Shown here: in pieces, positions 1 to 8,899 of the stretch
Numbering within the stretch: position 1 is the first letter of the stretch
Layout: every line of letters starts with the position of its first letter
Origin: Psychrobacter sp. PG1
Lineage (GTDB): Bacteria > Pseudomonadota > Gammaproteobacteria > Pseudomonadales > Moraxellaceae
Direction of reading: 5' to 3'
Assembly (NCBI RefSeq): GCF_014897815.1
Contig: NZ_JABUZG010000061.1
Location: forward strand, 1-64,000
DNA length: 64,000 nucleotides
Made by a program: the position numbers and the translations under genes
Notes under the pieces: generated by a model
What the model was told of the DNA's origin: nothing
Seen by the model: the letters and a program-made list of their open reading frames with translations, nothing else
Databases searched by the model: none

Positions 1-1148
1 AGCAAGTTATCCATTGCTGAGCCATCCTGACGGGTAATGTCAGGTACATATCGGCTATACACTCGAAACAGCATTTCCGTACTACTGTGACCCATCTGCC
101 GAGCTATCCACTCAGGATTCTCCCCAGCAGCGAGCCAAAGCGTCGCTGCTGTATGCCGAGTCTGATAAGCACGCCGATGTTTCAAACCGAGTAGGGCCAG
201 TGTGGGTTTCCATACCCGTCTATTCACATTACGGTACTCCATCGGATTGCCCTGTGAGTTGCAGAATACGAACTCTGACTTACCATAGGTGCGAGCCTTC
301 TGCTCTAACAAGGCATCGTATACCAGCTGTGATATCGCAATATCACGTTGTGAGCCTAACGTCTTGGTTGGACCCATCTCACCATTGACTAATGCTCCTC
401 TGATGCTGATTTCACGGCGATCAAAGTTAATACACTCCCACTTAAGCCCGTCAATCTCACTGGTACGCATTCCCGTAAAGAAGCGGATAGCGTAGTAGGG
501 CCTATAATCAGCACGGACATGCTTTAAAAATAGCCATACCTCGCTCAATGTAAAAGGGTTTACATCTGGACGAGCTTGCTTGAGATTCTTAATATTCTTA
601 TAAGGCATCTCAAACTCATGGCGATCTGACGCTTCTTCTAGTATCATACGAAGAAGTATCATGATCTGATTGATTCGTGCTACTGACAGACTTGACTGAC
701 CATCTTTACCGTAACGAACTTTGGCGAGAGAGCTACGGAAGGTCAGCAAGTCTGGTTTTTTTATGGCATGTACCGCTTTACCACCAAACTCAGGTAAGAG
801 ATACTTATCTAGAATAATCTTTATTTTTTGCCGATAGCTCGGTCGCCATTCAATCTTCCTCTCCTCAAAAAACGTTTTCGAAAACTCCTTAAAGGTCGGA
901 TTGCGACTGATACAAGCTTCTGCTCTATCAGCCAGTGCCGTCATCTCCTGTGCTCGTTCACTTTTTGGAAAGTAAGCAGCATAGTCAAAGATGCCTAAAG
1001 TTATTTCTGCTTCCATTTTTTTCATGACTTGCGCTAATTTTTTACGATTAGCTGGGTTGTCTTCTAAACTGGTCTTTTCTCGACAGCGCTTACCTAAGTA
1101 GCGGAAGTCAACGACCAGCTTACCAAACCGTCCTCGCATAGTAGCCAT
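1..1148 (-). CDS. Tyrosine-type site-specific integrase (3' end cut by window)
   Basis: An open frame runs on the minus strand from ATG at 1146-1148 to the left edge without a stop (382 codons visible). The first ~70 residues (MATMRGRFGKLVVDFRYLGK onward) resemble the DUF3596 arm-DNA-binding domain of phage-type integrases. The catalytic domain follows. The first Arg is in TGMRTSEIDGLKW and a Lys is in GPTKT. Box II reads YQTRHTAAT, the MGHSS box follows, and the probable nucleophile is the Tyr in FRVYSRY. It would cut and join DNA at the att site, most likely the tRNA-Gly gene 1.1 kb upstream. The excisionase-like gene just upstream is co-directional with an 18-nt gap. Only the extreme C-terminus is missing. 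Confidence 0.93.
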   Translation of the reverse strand, partial: MATMRGRFGKLVVDFRYLGKRCREKTSLEDNPANRKKLAQVMKKMEAEITLGIFDYAAYFPKSERAQEMTALADRAEACISRNPTFKEFSKTFFEERKIEWRPSYRQKIKIILDKYLLPEFGGKAVHAIKKPDLLTFRSSLAKVRYGKDGQSSLSVARINQIMILLRMILEEASDRHEFEMPYKNIKNLKQARPDVNPFTLSEVWLFLKHVRADYRPYYAIRFFTGMRTSEIDGLKWECINFDRREISIRGALVNGEMGPTKTLGSQRDIAISQLVYDALLEQKARTYGKSEFVFCNSQGNPMEYRNVNRRVWKPTLALLGLKHRRAYQTRHTAATLWLAAGENPEWIARQMGHSSTEMLFRVYSRYVPDITRQDGSAMDNL

Positions 1149-1166
1149 AGTAAATCTCCTTATTTT

Positions 1167-1382
1167 TTATTGAAGTGCCATACCGTTGATAGCGCTCATA
1201 ACCGGCTTGCACATATCTTCTTCGATACGTTCCCATACATACAGAATCTTACGACCACCAAACGGGCGTATGTAGTGAATGTTTTCAATCAAAACGGTGT
1301 CTTTCATTTGATTGCGGATAGTACGTGCGTCGTACTTGATGCGTTCGGCTAACTCATCAGTTGTTAAATAAGTATTACTCAT
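1167..1382 (-). CDS. Small excisionase-like DNA-binding protein
   Basis: A 71-residue protein starting MSNTYLTTDELAERIKYDARTI. This N-terminal part is a winged-helix/MerR-like helix-turn-helix of the kind seen in phage excisionases and AlpA-like factors. The start is preceded by AAAAGAGGTAAATACT, a good ribosome site. It lies directly upstream of the integrase on the same strand, the usual xis-int order. The inferred role is to bias recombination toward excision and perhaps regulate the integrase promoter. Family assignment rests on size, HTH pattern and position. Confidence 0.7.
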   Translation of the reverse strand: MSNTYLTTDELAERIKYDARTIRNQMKDTVLIENIHYIRPFGGRKILYVWERIEEDMCKPVMSAINGMALQ

Positions 1383-1484
1383 AGTATTTACCTCTTTTCA
1401 GTTATTAAGTCATTGCATTAAGTGATAGAATAAAAATTATTTTATCAACCTGTAAAAATGCATCTTGAAGGAATCAGTTAAGAT

Positions 1485-1573
1485 TTACCCGCTTAGAGGT
1501 AATTAATAACCGATTTGTGTAATATATTACCTTTTTACTGCAATGTAAAGCATTTTTACCCGAAAAGAGGTAA
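1485..1573. promoter_or_regulatory. Repressor operators TTACC-N8-GGTAA
   Basis: Two palindromes of identical architecture lie between the divergent xis-int and xre genes: TTACC-CGCTTAGA-GGTAA at 1485-1502 and TTACC-CGAAAAGA-GGTAA at 1556-1573. Half-sites occur at 1388-1392, where one overlaps the xis ribosome site, and at 1527-1531. The placement suits binding by the small XRE protein to control both directions. Binding is inferred; the repeats are directly visible. Confidence 0.65.
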
Positions 1574-1578
1574 TTTTT

Positions 1579-1803
1579 ATGATCGTGTCTAAACTTCCTG
1601 TTATTTTGGCAGAGAAAAAATTGCGTGTAGCAGATGTTGTAAGAGCAACAGGCATGAGTAAATCAACCCTTCATAAACTATATAATGAAGAGTCATCAAG
1701 AATTGATTTCAATACTATCGACCAGTTATGTGAGTTTTTAGACGTGCAGGTGGGTGACTTGTTTATCTATAAGCCAAATAAAGATGTGGGTGACCAGTCC
1801 TGA
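1579..1803 (+). CDS. Small XRE (Cro/CI-type) transcriptional regulator
   Basis: A 74-residue protein that is almost entirely a Cro/CI-type helix-turn-helix: VADVVRATGMSKSTLHKLYN forms the recognition unit and IDQLCEFLDVQVGDLFIY is the typical last helix. It is transcribed divergently from xis-int, as expected of an element repressor. A palindrome TTACC-N8-GGTAA (1556-1573) ends six bases before the ATG, so its GAGG core is also the ribosome site. This points to autorepression. No further domain is present. Confidence 0.85.
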   Translation: MIVSKLPVILAEKKLRVADVVRATGMSKSTLHKLYNEESSRIDFNTIDQLCEFLDVQVGDLFIYKPNKDVGDQS

Positions 1804-2231
1804 AGACTTATAAAACTGGAAATACATGAGTAGAGAAACAGCTGTATAGCCTTATATACAAGGCGCTTCAAAGTATAAAATTAAGGTTGGGGTTATTTTT
1901 TATATTTACTTTTTCATGATTTGGTCACGTTTTGGTCACGCTATGAGCTAATTGTAAAAAAAGCAGTGGAAAAGGAAAAGTGATACTAAGAAAATATTTT
2001 TTAGCATCGCTTCTTATAAAGGTAGGAATAGTAAGTTGGGGTCAATTACAAAATCAGTGTTTATAGCGTGGGCACGAAATGGTCACGTTTTGGTCACGGT
2101 GCTGATTTCGAGACCTATATCTCGTTAGATTAACTTAATAATTTGATTGGGAAATAAGATATAAAAACGCTGTAACCCTTGAAAATTAGACAAAAAAAAG
2201 CCTCACTGTTAAGTGAGGCTTTTTAAGTATT
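1804..2231. other. Non-coding end of the integrated element with paired GGTCACG repeats
   Basis: No convincing gene is present in these 428 bases. The motif GGTCACG-TTTT-GGTCACG occurs twice, at 1923-1940 and 2081-2098. The stretch ends in the tRNA-Gly terminator (2192-2226). The paired repeats lie between the integrase genes and the tRNA, where arm-type integrase or excisionase sites would be expected. That function is inferred. Confidence 0.55.
2192..2226 (-). terminator. Terminator downstream of tRNA-Gly
   Basis: A 9-bp stem AGCCTCACT/AGTGAGGCT (2199-2207 with 2212-2220) has a GTTA loop. It is flanked by an A run on the left and a T run on the right, so it can act in both directions. It lies just past the 3' end of the tRNA-Gly gene. 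Confidence 0.85.
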
Positions 2232-2306
2232 TGGAGCGGGAAAAGAGATTCGAACTCTCGACCCCAACCTTGGCAAGGTTATGCTCTACCACTGAGCTAT
2301 TCCCGC
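2232..2306 (-). tRNA. tRNA-Gly(GCC)
   Basis: On the minus strand the 75-nt sequence begins GCGGGAATAGCTCAGTGGTA and ends with an encoded CCA (2232-2234). The seven-base acceptor stem is GCGGGAA/TTCCCGC. The anticodon loop CTTGCCAAG carries anticodon GCC, and the T loop GTTCGAATC is canonical. Its 3' end faces the integrase, so it is the likely attachment site of the element to the left. Confidence 0.97.
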
Positions 2307-2567
2307 TAATTATCAATTAACTATCGTCAGTTGATGAAGGCGTATTATACGCAGTTTTTTGAACGTGTCAACAGTTAGTATGAAAAAAAGTAAAAGATAG
2401 TAAATTGGCATATTATCCTAGCCTTCATCTGTGATATAACAGATTGTTGTAATCTATATTCCAAAAGCTTTGCTTTCTATAAATAGGCTGGAATACAGTT
2501 TTATAATGACTTTAACCATATTAATCATTTTCATGAGTTATAAAGATAACACTTAAGGATAAGTACT

Positions 2568-4238
2568 ATGAGTCAACAATATACCATCGCTGATTATTTG
2601 TTTGATCGTGTCGCAGAAGCAGGCGCGTCAGAGATATTTGGCGTACCTGGTGATTTCAACTTAACTTTTTTAGACAATATTATCGCCTCTGATAAGCTGC
2701 GCTGGGTGGGTAACACCAATGAGTTAAATGCAGGTTACGCAGCTGACGGCTATGCACGTGAGCGTGGCTTTGCGGCGATGGTGACGACCTTTGGGGTGGG
2801 AGAATTGTCAGCGATTAACGCGACCGCAGGCTCTTTTGCTGAGTATGCACCAGTGCTACATATCGTGGGCGCGCCAAGTACGGCTCTACAAGATTCAAAG
2901 CGCCGCATCCATCACTCACTTGGTGATGGCGTGTTCAATCATTTTATTAAAATGGTAGAGCCGGTCACGGTAGCACGAGCGCAGCTTACCCCTGAAAATG
3001 CTGCCTCAGAAATCGACCGTGTGATTCGTTTAATTCTTAAAAAACATCGCCCAGGCTATCTGTTACTATCGCCTGACGTTGCTCGTCAACCTATTTATCC
3101 ACCGACTACAAAGCTTGTTGATAGCCAAGAAGACATCACCAGTCAAGCAGCATTGGCAGACTTTAAGCAAGCGCTCATAGAATTTCTGCCAAACAAAACC
3201 ACGACGCTGATGGCAGATTTGATGGTGCATCGTTTAGGGCTGCAAAATCAGCTTAAGGCATTGATTGCCGATACGGATATTCCTTATACGACGTTGTCAT
3301 GGGGCAAAACCTTACTTGACGAAAATAGTGAGCGCTGGGCAGGGACTTATGCTGGCGTGGCATCACGTCCCGTGGTCAAGGATGCAGTCGAAAACTGTGA
3401 GTGCTTAATAAAAATCGGTGTGCAATATACCGATACTACGACGGCAGGTTTTAGCCAAGATATTGATGAAAGTACAGTGGTTGATTTGCATTATGAGCGC
3501 GCGAGCATTGCTGGCAAAAACTTTGCGCCCATTGCCCTAAAAGACGCCCTAAAAACGCTACATGAAGTCTTGACCTCAGATATTAATATTGTGCCAAAGC
3601 AGTTCTGTAAAGAAGTCAAGCCGCATGAGCAGCAGGGTAAGGACAGCGAGGCTATTCTTCAAGATGATCTATGGCATATCATTGCCGATCATCTAGACCA
3701 TAATAATTTGGTGTTTGCAGAACAGGGAACGGCGTATTTTGGCATCAGTGATGTGCGTTTACCAGAAGGCGTGACTTGTTATGGACAACCAATGTGGGGT
3801 TCGATTGGTTATACGCTACCGGCAAGTTTGGGTGCGGCTATTGCATCGCCAAACAAGCGCAGTGTTTTATTAATTGGTGATGGCTCAGCATTATTGACCA
3901 TTCAAGAAATCGCGGTGATGATTCAAGAGCATATCAATCCAGTGATTGTACTGATTAATAATGATGGCTATACCGTGGAGCGGGCGATTCATGGTGAAAA
4001 CCAGCGCTATAATGACATTCCTAAGTGTAACTGGCAGATGATGCCAAAAGCTTTTGGTGCTACCGATGATAATAGTCTGCTGCTAAAAGCAGAAACAGCA
4101 GGCGAGTTAAAAGCGGCTCTTACGCAAGCGGCAGCTGTAAAAGACAAGTTGGTTATGTTGGAGGTCATCGCTGATAAGCATGATATCCCGCCACTACTCG
4201 CCGATATCAGTGCCGCACTGAAGCCAAAAAACGATTGA
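2568..4238 (+). CDS. TPP-dependent 2-oxo acid decarboxylase (indolepyruvate/phenylpyruvate/pyruvate decarboxylase family)
   Basis: A 556-residue cytoplasmic enzyme of the pyruvate decarboxylase family, full length. The N-terminal PYR domain has the cofactor-activating Glu52 in NTNELNAGYAADGYAR. The paired catalytic histidines are H115-H116 in RIHHSLGDG, a hallmark of true non-oxidative decarboxylases. The C-terminal TPP motif runs from GDGS to NN (about 436-463). The start has AAGGA ten bases upstream. It converts a 2-oxo acid to an aldehyde plus CO2. Whether indolepyruvate, phenylpyruvate, branched-chain oxo acids or pyruvate is the substrate cannot be read from sequence; length and style are closest to IpdC/KdcA enzymes. 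It is a single-gene unit ending in a strong terminator. Confidence 0.9.
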   Translation: MSQQYTIADYLFDRVAEAGASEIFGVPGDFNLTFLDNIIASDKLRWVGNTNELNAGYAADGYARERGFAAMVTTFGVGELSAINATAGSFAEYAPVLHIVGAPSTALQDSKRRIHHSLGDGVFNHFIKMVEPVTVARAQLTPENAASEIDRVIRLILKKHRPGYLLLSPDVARQPIYPPTTKLVDSQEDITSQAALADFKQALIEFLPNKTTTLMADLMVHRLGLQNQLKALIADTDIPYTTLSWGKTLLDENSERWAGTYAGVASRPVVKDAVENCECLIKIGVQYTDTTTAGFSQDIDESTVVDLHYERASIAGKNFAPIALKDALKTLHEVLTSDINIVPKQFCKEVKPHEQQGKDSEAILQDDLWHIIADHLDHNNLVFAEQGTAYFGISDVRLPEGVTCYGQPMWGSIGYTLPASLGAAIASPNKRSVLLIGDGSALLTIQEIAVMIQEHINPVIVLINNDGYTVERAIHGENQRYNDIPKCNWQMMPKAFGATDDNSLLLKAETAGELKAALTQAAAVKDKLVMLEVIADKHDIPPLLADISAALKPKND

Positions 4239-4275
4239 GTGAGTAATAAAAAACTCGCTTCATAAAAATGAATAG

Positions 4276-4309
4276 CCCCATTTAGCACCATTGCTAGATG
4301 GGGTTTTTT
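4276..4309 (+). terminator. Rho-independent terminator after the decarboxylase
   Basis: A 12-bp stem beginning CCCCATTTAGCA (4276-4287) pairs with 4292-4303 with one mismatch and a four-base loop. It is followed by TTTTTT. Confidence 0.9.
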
Positions 4310-4431
4310 GCACTTTTTTATCATATAGATTAATTAATCAGCTATTGCTCTTATGTCGGTTTGCAGACTTTAGTATCATGGTGGATTGGGCTATTTCCAG
4401 CCCTTATCATTCCATAGGAGATGACCCCGTC

Positions 4432-4767
4432 GTGATTTGGTTAAAAATGCTTATTGGTGCTCTAATGGTATTGGCGATTCAATTATTCGCGCAAACCAGA
4501 TTTTTTTATTTGGCAGCACTCGCGCCACTGTTCCCCACATTTACGTTAATCAGTCACTTTATTGTTGGTACTGAGCGTAGCCCCGCTGATTTAAAAGTCG
4601 CATTAATATTTAGTATGCTCGGTGTCATACCGCATCTTATTTATACCTTTGTGGTGTTTTTTAGCATCGGTTACGTCAGCTTATATAAGGCATTACTGTT
4701 CGGCGTTGTCGCTTGGACAATAGCCGCAGCGATTTTGGTCCTTACATGGCAGTACATTCAGGCTTAG
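4432..4767 (+). CDS. GlpM-family inner-membrane protein
   Basis: A small hydrophobic protein of about 111 residues with four predicted membrane helices. Segments such as AALAPLFPTFTLISHFIVG and SMLGVIPHLIYTFVVFFSIG match the GlpM family, whose molecular role is unclear. The open frame extends upstream to 4291, but that part overlaps the preceding terminator. I chose GTG at 4432 because TAGGAG lies about 11 bases before it and the length then matches the family; ATG 4450 is the alternative. It has no operon partner. Confidence 0.8.
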   Translation: MIWLKMLIGALMVLAIQLFAQTRFFYLAALAPLFPTFTLISHFIVGTERSPADLKVALIFSMLGVIPHLIYTFVVFFSIGYVSLYKALLFGVVAWTIAAAILVLTWQYIQA

Positions 4768-4981
4768 TTGTGGTTAGAAAAAAACGTAAACTCTGTCAAA
4801 GGGCAATATATCAAAGGTATATATGAAATTCAGTACATATTTCTACAGATAATTTTTATAGATTCGGTCGTAGATGTTATTCTTAAGAGCGATTTTATGG
4901 TGTGACCTGTAGCAAACTAAAACTAAAATTATCGCGATAACTCCATTCATTACAATTTATAAAAATAGGGCTTAAAAAAAG

Positions 4982-6757
4982 ATGGATACCTTAAATATCA
5001 TCTATCTCGTAGGGGCATTGTTAATTTTCGCCAGTATTATGGCAAGTACGTTATCGGCGCGCTTGGGCGTTCCGCTATTGCTGTTGTTTTTGATCGTAGG
5101 GATGTTGGCAGGCGAAGATGGTATTTTAGGTATCGAGTTTGCCCAATACGGGCTTGCTAATTTCGTTGGGCAGGCGGCTCTTGCTTGTATCTTGTTGGAT
5201 GGTGGGCTACGCACGTCTTTTAAGTCATTTCGAGTGGGTCTCAAGCCTGCTATTACCTTAGCCACTTGGGGCGTACTTGCGACGGTAATAATACTGGGTA
5301 TATTCGTCACTTGGCTACTCGATGTTGATTGGCGTCTTGGTTTGTTGATGGCGGCCATTGTTGGTTCAACCGATGCAGCAGCGGTGTTTTCGCTATTGCG
5401 TAATGGCGGCGTCAAACTTAACGATCGTGTGCAAGCCACATTGGAGCTAGAATCGGGCGCGAACGATCCTTTGGCTATTTTGCTGGTGACAGGATTAATC
5501 GCTTTAAATGTTGATCCCGCTGGACAGACAATACTGGGCTTTTTAGGGTTGTTATTACAGCAGCTTGGCTTTGGTTTGGGCATGGGCTTACTGTTTGGTT
5601 ATTTATTGGCAAGGCTATTACCAAAAATACACTTGGCAGAGGGTATGTATGCCATTTTGATCATGTCTGCGGGCCTGGCAGTTTTTGCCGCGACTAATCT
5701 GATTGGCGGTAGCGGATTTCTGGCAATTTATCTCACTGGTGTGCTAATTGGCAACCATAAAGTGCGCTCAACTGAGCATGTGATGCGGGTGATGGATAGC
5801 TTTGCGTGGTTGTCACAAGCGGTATTGTTTGTGGTACTAGGGTTATTGGTGACGCCATCGCATGTGATTGATGTTTGGTATTACTCCGTCGCGATTGCCG
5901 CTTTTATGATTTTTATTGCTCGCCCTATTGCGGTCTATATCAGTGTGAAACCCTTTAAATTTAAAGATAGAGAAATTGGCTTTATTTCTTGGGTTGGCTT
6001 GCGCGGTGCGGTTCCTATTACGCTTGCCATATTACCGGTGATGGCGGGAATAGATGGCGCTTTTATGTTGTTTGATATTGCTTTTGGCGTGGTGGTTTTG
6101 TCTTTGGTTTTACAAGGCACAACCATTCCTTTTATGGCAAATTTATTCAAAGTGCGTATTCCTAGTAATAAAGACCCAGAAGAAGAGCATGAGGTTTGGG
6201 TATCTGACAAAGCAAGCATTACTTTATATGAGTTTGAAGTAAAGTCAGGGGCATTTGCGATTGATCGTCATCCAATGGCCATCTCTAAGCGCATAAGCCC
6301 TAATGAAATAAGTGTCTTTGCCTTGGTACGCAGGCAGCATATTATCGTTGTTGATGAAAATACCAAGCTCAAATGCGGTGATAGGGTGTGGTATGCGATG
6401 ACAGGGAACCACGCCACCCAAATTGCTAAGATTTTCAATGACACGACCCTTGACCATAAAGCCATGGATGATTTTTATGGCGATTGGCTGCTATCCCCAA
6501 GTGTGAAGCTTGGAGATTTACCGTTTTTTACCAGTATTATGGCGTCTGAGTCGCTTGTCGATAAACTCAAATCCAAATCTGAAGACAGCGCCAAAAGCAT
6601 GTGGGATCAAACAGTCGCTGAATATATCAATGATAGCTTAGAGATAAAGCCAGTATCGGGTGATACGGTCGATATCAATGACGAATGGTCGTTGGTCATA
6701 AAAGAAGTGGATGATAAAGGAAAGCTTAGAACGATTGGTTTAAAGCATCTAAAGTGA
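4982..6757 (+). CDS. nhaP2: Potassium/proton antiporter NhaP2 (CvrA)
   Basis: A 591-residue CPA1-family inner-membrane antiporter, about the length of E. coli CvrA. The first ~400 residues form a dozen membrane helices. They contain the conserved IVGSTDAAAVFSLLR and LELESGANDPLAILL motifs; the acidic ND pair lines the ion path. A cytoplasmic TrkA_C (RCK_C) domain follows, roughly 403-485 (SITLYEFEVKSGAFAIDRHP onward). Last is a CorC/HlyC-type domain at about 490-591. The expected job is K+ extrusion in exchange for protons, regulated by ligand binding to the C-terminal domains. It is monocistronic. Confidence 0.95.
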   Translation: MDTLNIIYLVGALLIFASIMASTLSARLGVPLLLLFLIVGMLAGEDGILGIEFAQYGLANFVGQAALACILLDGGLRTSFKSFRVGLKPAITLATWGVLATVIILGIFVTWLLDVDWRLGLLMAAIVGSTDAAAVFSLLRNGGVKLNDRVQATLELESGANDPLAILLVTGLIALNVDPAGQTILGFLGLLLQQLGFGLGMGLLFGYLLARLLPKIHLAEGMYAILIMSAGLAVFAATNLIGGSGFLAIYLTGVLIGNHKVRSTEHVMRVMDSFAWLSQAVLFVVLGLLVTPSHVIDVWYYSVAIAAFMIFIARPIAVYISVKPFKFKDREIGFISWVGLRGAVPITLAILPVMAGIDGAFMLFDIAFGVVVLSLVLQGTTIPFMANLFKVRIPSNKDPEEEHEVWVSDKASITLYEFEVKSGAFAIDRHPMAISKRISPNEISVFALVRRQHIIVVDENTKLKCGDRVWYAMTGNHATQIAKIFNDTTLDHKAMDDFYGDWLLSPSVKLGDLPFFTSIMASESLVDKLKSKSEDSAKSMWDQTVAEYINDSLEIKPVSGDTVDINDEWSLVIKEVDDKGKLRTIGLKHLK

Positions 6758-6797
6758 TTAACAGTAGGGTAGCTATGTAGCTATTTGCCGTCATTAT

Positions 6798-7697
6798 TCA
6801 CAAAAGACGCGTCATTTGACTTAAGAATTCGGCGACTTGTTTGTGTAAGTTTTCTCGATAAGCCCAATGATGCTTGACCTCGTAACTGGCCTCATTGGGC
6901 AGTAGTATTTTCATCAGCCCCATTTCTTCATAACGCTTGGCTAAATCATTGGGCAAGTAACCAACATGATGACCCGCCAGAATGAGCTGCGCAGTTGCCT
7001 CCATGTGATAAGTGGTGGCACTCAAAGTTTTTGGGCGGACATGATTGATACTCAAATCGGTAATATAGCCTCGTTTTATCCATGGATAGTTTTGTTCCAA
7101 ATCCTCAAATGTTAACCCTTCTGATTCATAAAACAATCGATGCTCGCGCCCACAGCACACCACTTGTTTTTCAATAAACGCTGGTTGAAAAGTGAGTAGT
7201 GGTGGAAAACTGCCAAAATATCCCACACCAATATCACTCTCGTTGCTTAGCAGCTTCTCTAGCATGCTTTCAGGGCTTTGCACATCGATAGAAAAGTGAA
7301 TAAGGGGATTGTCACGATAGCTAGCAGCCAAGCATTGGCGCAAGGCGTCATAAAAAAACGTCGGCATCTGGTCAATGAGACACAGTCGGATATGACCGCC
7401 ACGCACCGAATCCAATTGGCGAATATAGTGCAGTTGATGCTGAAAACTGGCAACCGCTTCGGTAAAACTCAAGCAAGCTTCATATACTGCTGCACCATCT
7501 TCTGTGAGCTTAAAACCCGCGCGTCCGCGATGACAAAGCGTCATGCCTAAGCGATCTTCTAAATGGGTCAAATGACCACTAATGACAGAGGTCGTCACAT
7601 TTAAGCGAGACTGTGCGGCTGTCACGCCCTGACATTCTACGATTGCCATAAAGCTACGCAAGGTTTTGATGTCTATTTTTATCAATTCATCTAGCAT
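6798..7697 (-). CDS. LysR-family transcriptional regulator
   Basis: A 299-residue regulator. The N-terminal winged HTH occupies about residues 8-66 (IKTLRSFMAIVECQGVTAAQ, then SVISGHLTHLEDRLGMTLCHR). A type-2 periplasmic-binding-like effector domain spans about 95-295. It is transcribed divergently from the guanidino-acid catabolic cluster at 7931, with a 233-base shared promoter region, so it is the likely activator of that cluster. The inducer would be a pathway substrate or intermediate, but this is inference. Confidence 0.9.
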   Translation of the reverse strand: MLDELIKIDIKTLRSFMAIVECQGVTAAQSRLNVTTSVISGHLTHLEDRLGMTLCHRGRAGFKLTEDGAAVYEACLSFTEAVASFQHQLHYIRQLDSVRGGHIRLCLIDQMPTFFYDALRQCLAASYRDNPLIHFSIDVQSPESMLEKLLSNESDIGVGYFGSFPPLLTFQPAFIEKQVVCCGREHRLFYESEGLTFEDLEQNYPWIKRGYITDLSINHVRPKTLSATTYHMEATAQLILAGHHVGYLPNDLAKRYEEMGLMKILLPNEASYEVKHHWAYRENLHKQVAEFLSQMTRLL

Positions 7698-7822
7698 CGG
7701 TCATTATTCCTCAGTACCTCTGATGTCCATCAAAATGCATCTTCTATTTATCACTTTTCTAACATCAAATTTATATCAAACTTCTGATAATAACGGTTAA
7801 ATCTAAATTACTACGAAAAATC

Positions 7823-7836
7823 AGAAGTTTACTTCT
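7823..7836. promoter_or_regulatory. Candidate LysR operator AGAAGTTTACTTCT
   Basis: A perfect inverted repeat AGAAGT-TT-ACTTCT lies in the LysR/ureohydrolase intergenic region. The half-site ACTTC recurs nearby in AAACTTCTGATAA (about 7779-7791) and TGACTTCAAAT (about 7852-7862). Repeated half-sites in a divergent promoter are typical of LysR regulation, although the palindrome is not a strict T-N11-A box. Confidence 0.5.
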
Positions 7837-7930
7837 AAATTTTACCATGGTCTGACTTCAAATATTTAGGTATTGTCAAAGCATATAAAAAATTGCCTAT
7901 TTTAAACAAACTGAAACAAGGATGTGATTT

Positions 7931-8899
7931 ATGAAATTCAATCAACCATTAAGCGGCAACGATATGCCAAGATTTGGCGGCTTTGCTTCTATGATGCGCT
8001 TGCCGACTCAGGCCGATGCAGAAGGGTTAGATGTGGCGTTTGTGGGTGTGCCTTTAGATATCGGTGCGTCAAACCGTAGTGGTGCGAGATTGGGCCCACG
8101 ACAAATTCGTGATGAATCACGCATGATTCGTCCTTATAATGTCGCCACTCGTGCAGCGCCTTTTGAGTCTTTACAAGTTGCTGATATCGGCGACGTGCCT
8201 ATCAATACCTTTAATCTCTTAAAAAGTATTGATATCATCGAAAAATTCTATACCGATAAAATCGTGAATCATGGTGCTATTCCATTGACTTTGGGCGGCG
8301 ATCATACCATTGCCTTGCCTATCTTGCGTGCGCTTGCCAAAAAACACGGCCCTGTCGGCATGGTGCATATCGATGCGCATGCAGATATCAACGATGAGAT
8401 GTTTGGCGAAAAAATCGCTCATGGTACACCGTTCCGCCGTGCTGTCGAAGAGAACTTAATCGATGGCAACCGCGTGGTACAGATTGGCTTACGTGGTACA
8501 GGCTATAGCGCCGAAGAGTTTGATTGGTCAACCCAACAAGGCTTTCGTGTTGTCCCTGCCGAGGAATGCTGGTACAAGTCTCTGACGCCATTGATGGCAG
8601 AAGTACGCGAAAAGCTCGGTGATGGCCCCGTCTATTTAAGTTTCGATATCGATGGTATTGATCCTGCGTTTGCACCGGGTACGGGCACTGCTGAAATCGG
8701 TGGCTTGACCTCAACGCAAGCGATAGAAATCATTCGCGGTATGCGCGGACTTGATGTGGTGGGTGGCGATTTAGTAGAAGTGTCTCCTCCTTATGACCCC
8801 TTTGGTAACACCTCAGTATTGGCGGCAAACTTACTGTTTGAGATGTTATGTATCTTACCGGGTGTGCGCTATGACGATAAGGTAAAGGCGGTGTATTAA
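7931..8899 (+). CDS. gbuA: Ureohydrolase, agmatinase/4-guanidinobutyrase type
   Basis: A 322-residue manganese ureohydrolase that releases urea from a guanidino compound. Metal ligands are visible in GGDHTIALP (about 121-129), HIDAHADIND (about 146-155) and SFDIDGIDPAFAPGTGT (about 237-253). Full length for the family. The ATG follows AAGGATGTGATTT. The next gene is an AruI-type 2-ketoarginine decarboxylase and an aldehyde dehydrogenase lies downstream, so 4-guanidinobutyrate (yielding GABA and urea) is a better guess than agmatine. Sequence alone does not separate the two; the symbol rests on context. Confidence 0.82.
   Translation: MKFNQPLSGNDMPRFGGFASMMRLPTQADAEGLDVAFVGVPLDIGASNRSGARLGPRQIRDESRMIRPYNVATRAAPFESLQVADIGDVPINTFNLLKSIDIIEKFYTDKIVNHGAIPLTLGGDHTIALPILRALAKKHGPVGMVHIDAHADINDEMFGEKIAHGTPFRRAVEENLIDGNRVVQIGLRGTGYSAEEFDWSTQQGFRVVPAEECWYKSLTPLMAEVREKLGDGPVYLSFDIDGIDPAFAPGTGTAEIGGLTSTQAIEIIRGMRGLDVVGGDLVEVSPPYDPFGNTSVLAANLLFEMLCILPGVRYDDKVKAVY

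Noticed and set aside
200-495. Plus-strand frames inside 1-500
   Set aside because: They are antisense to a continuous, motif-bearing integrase frame on the minus strand.
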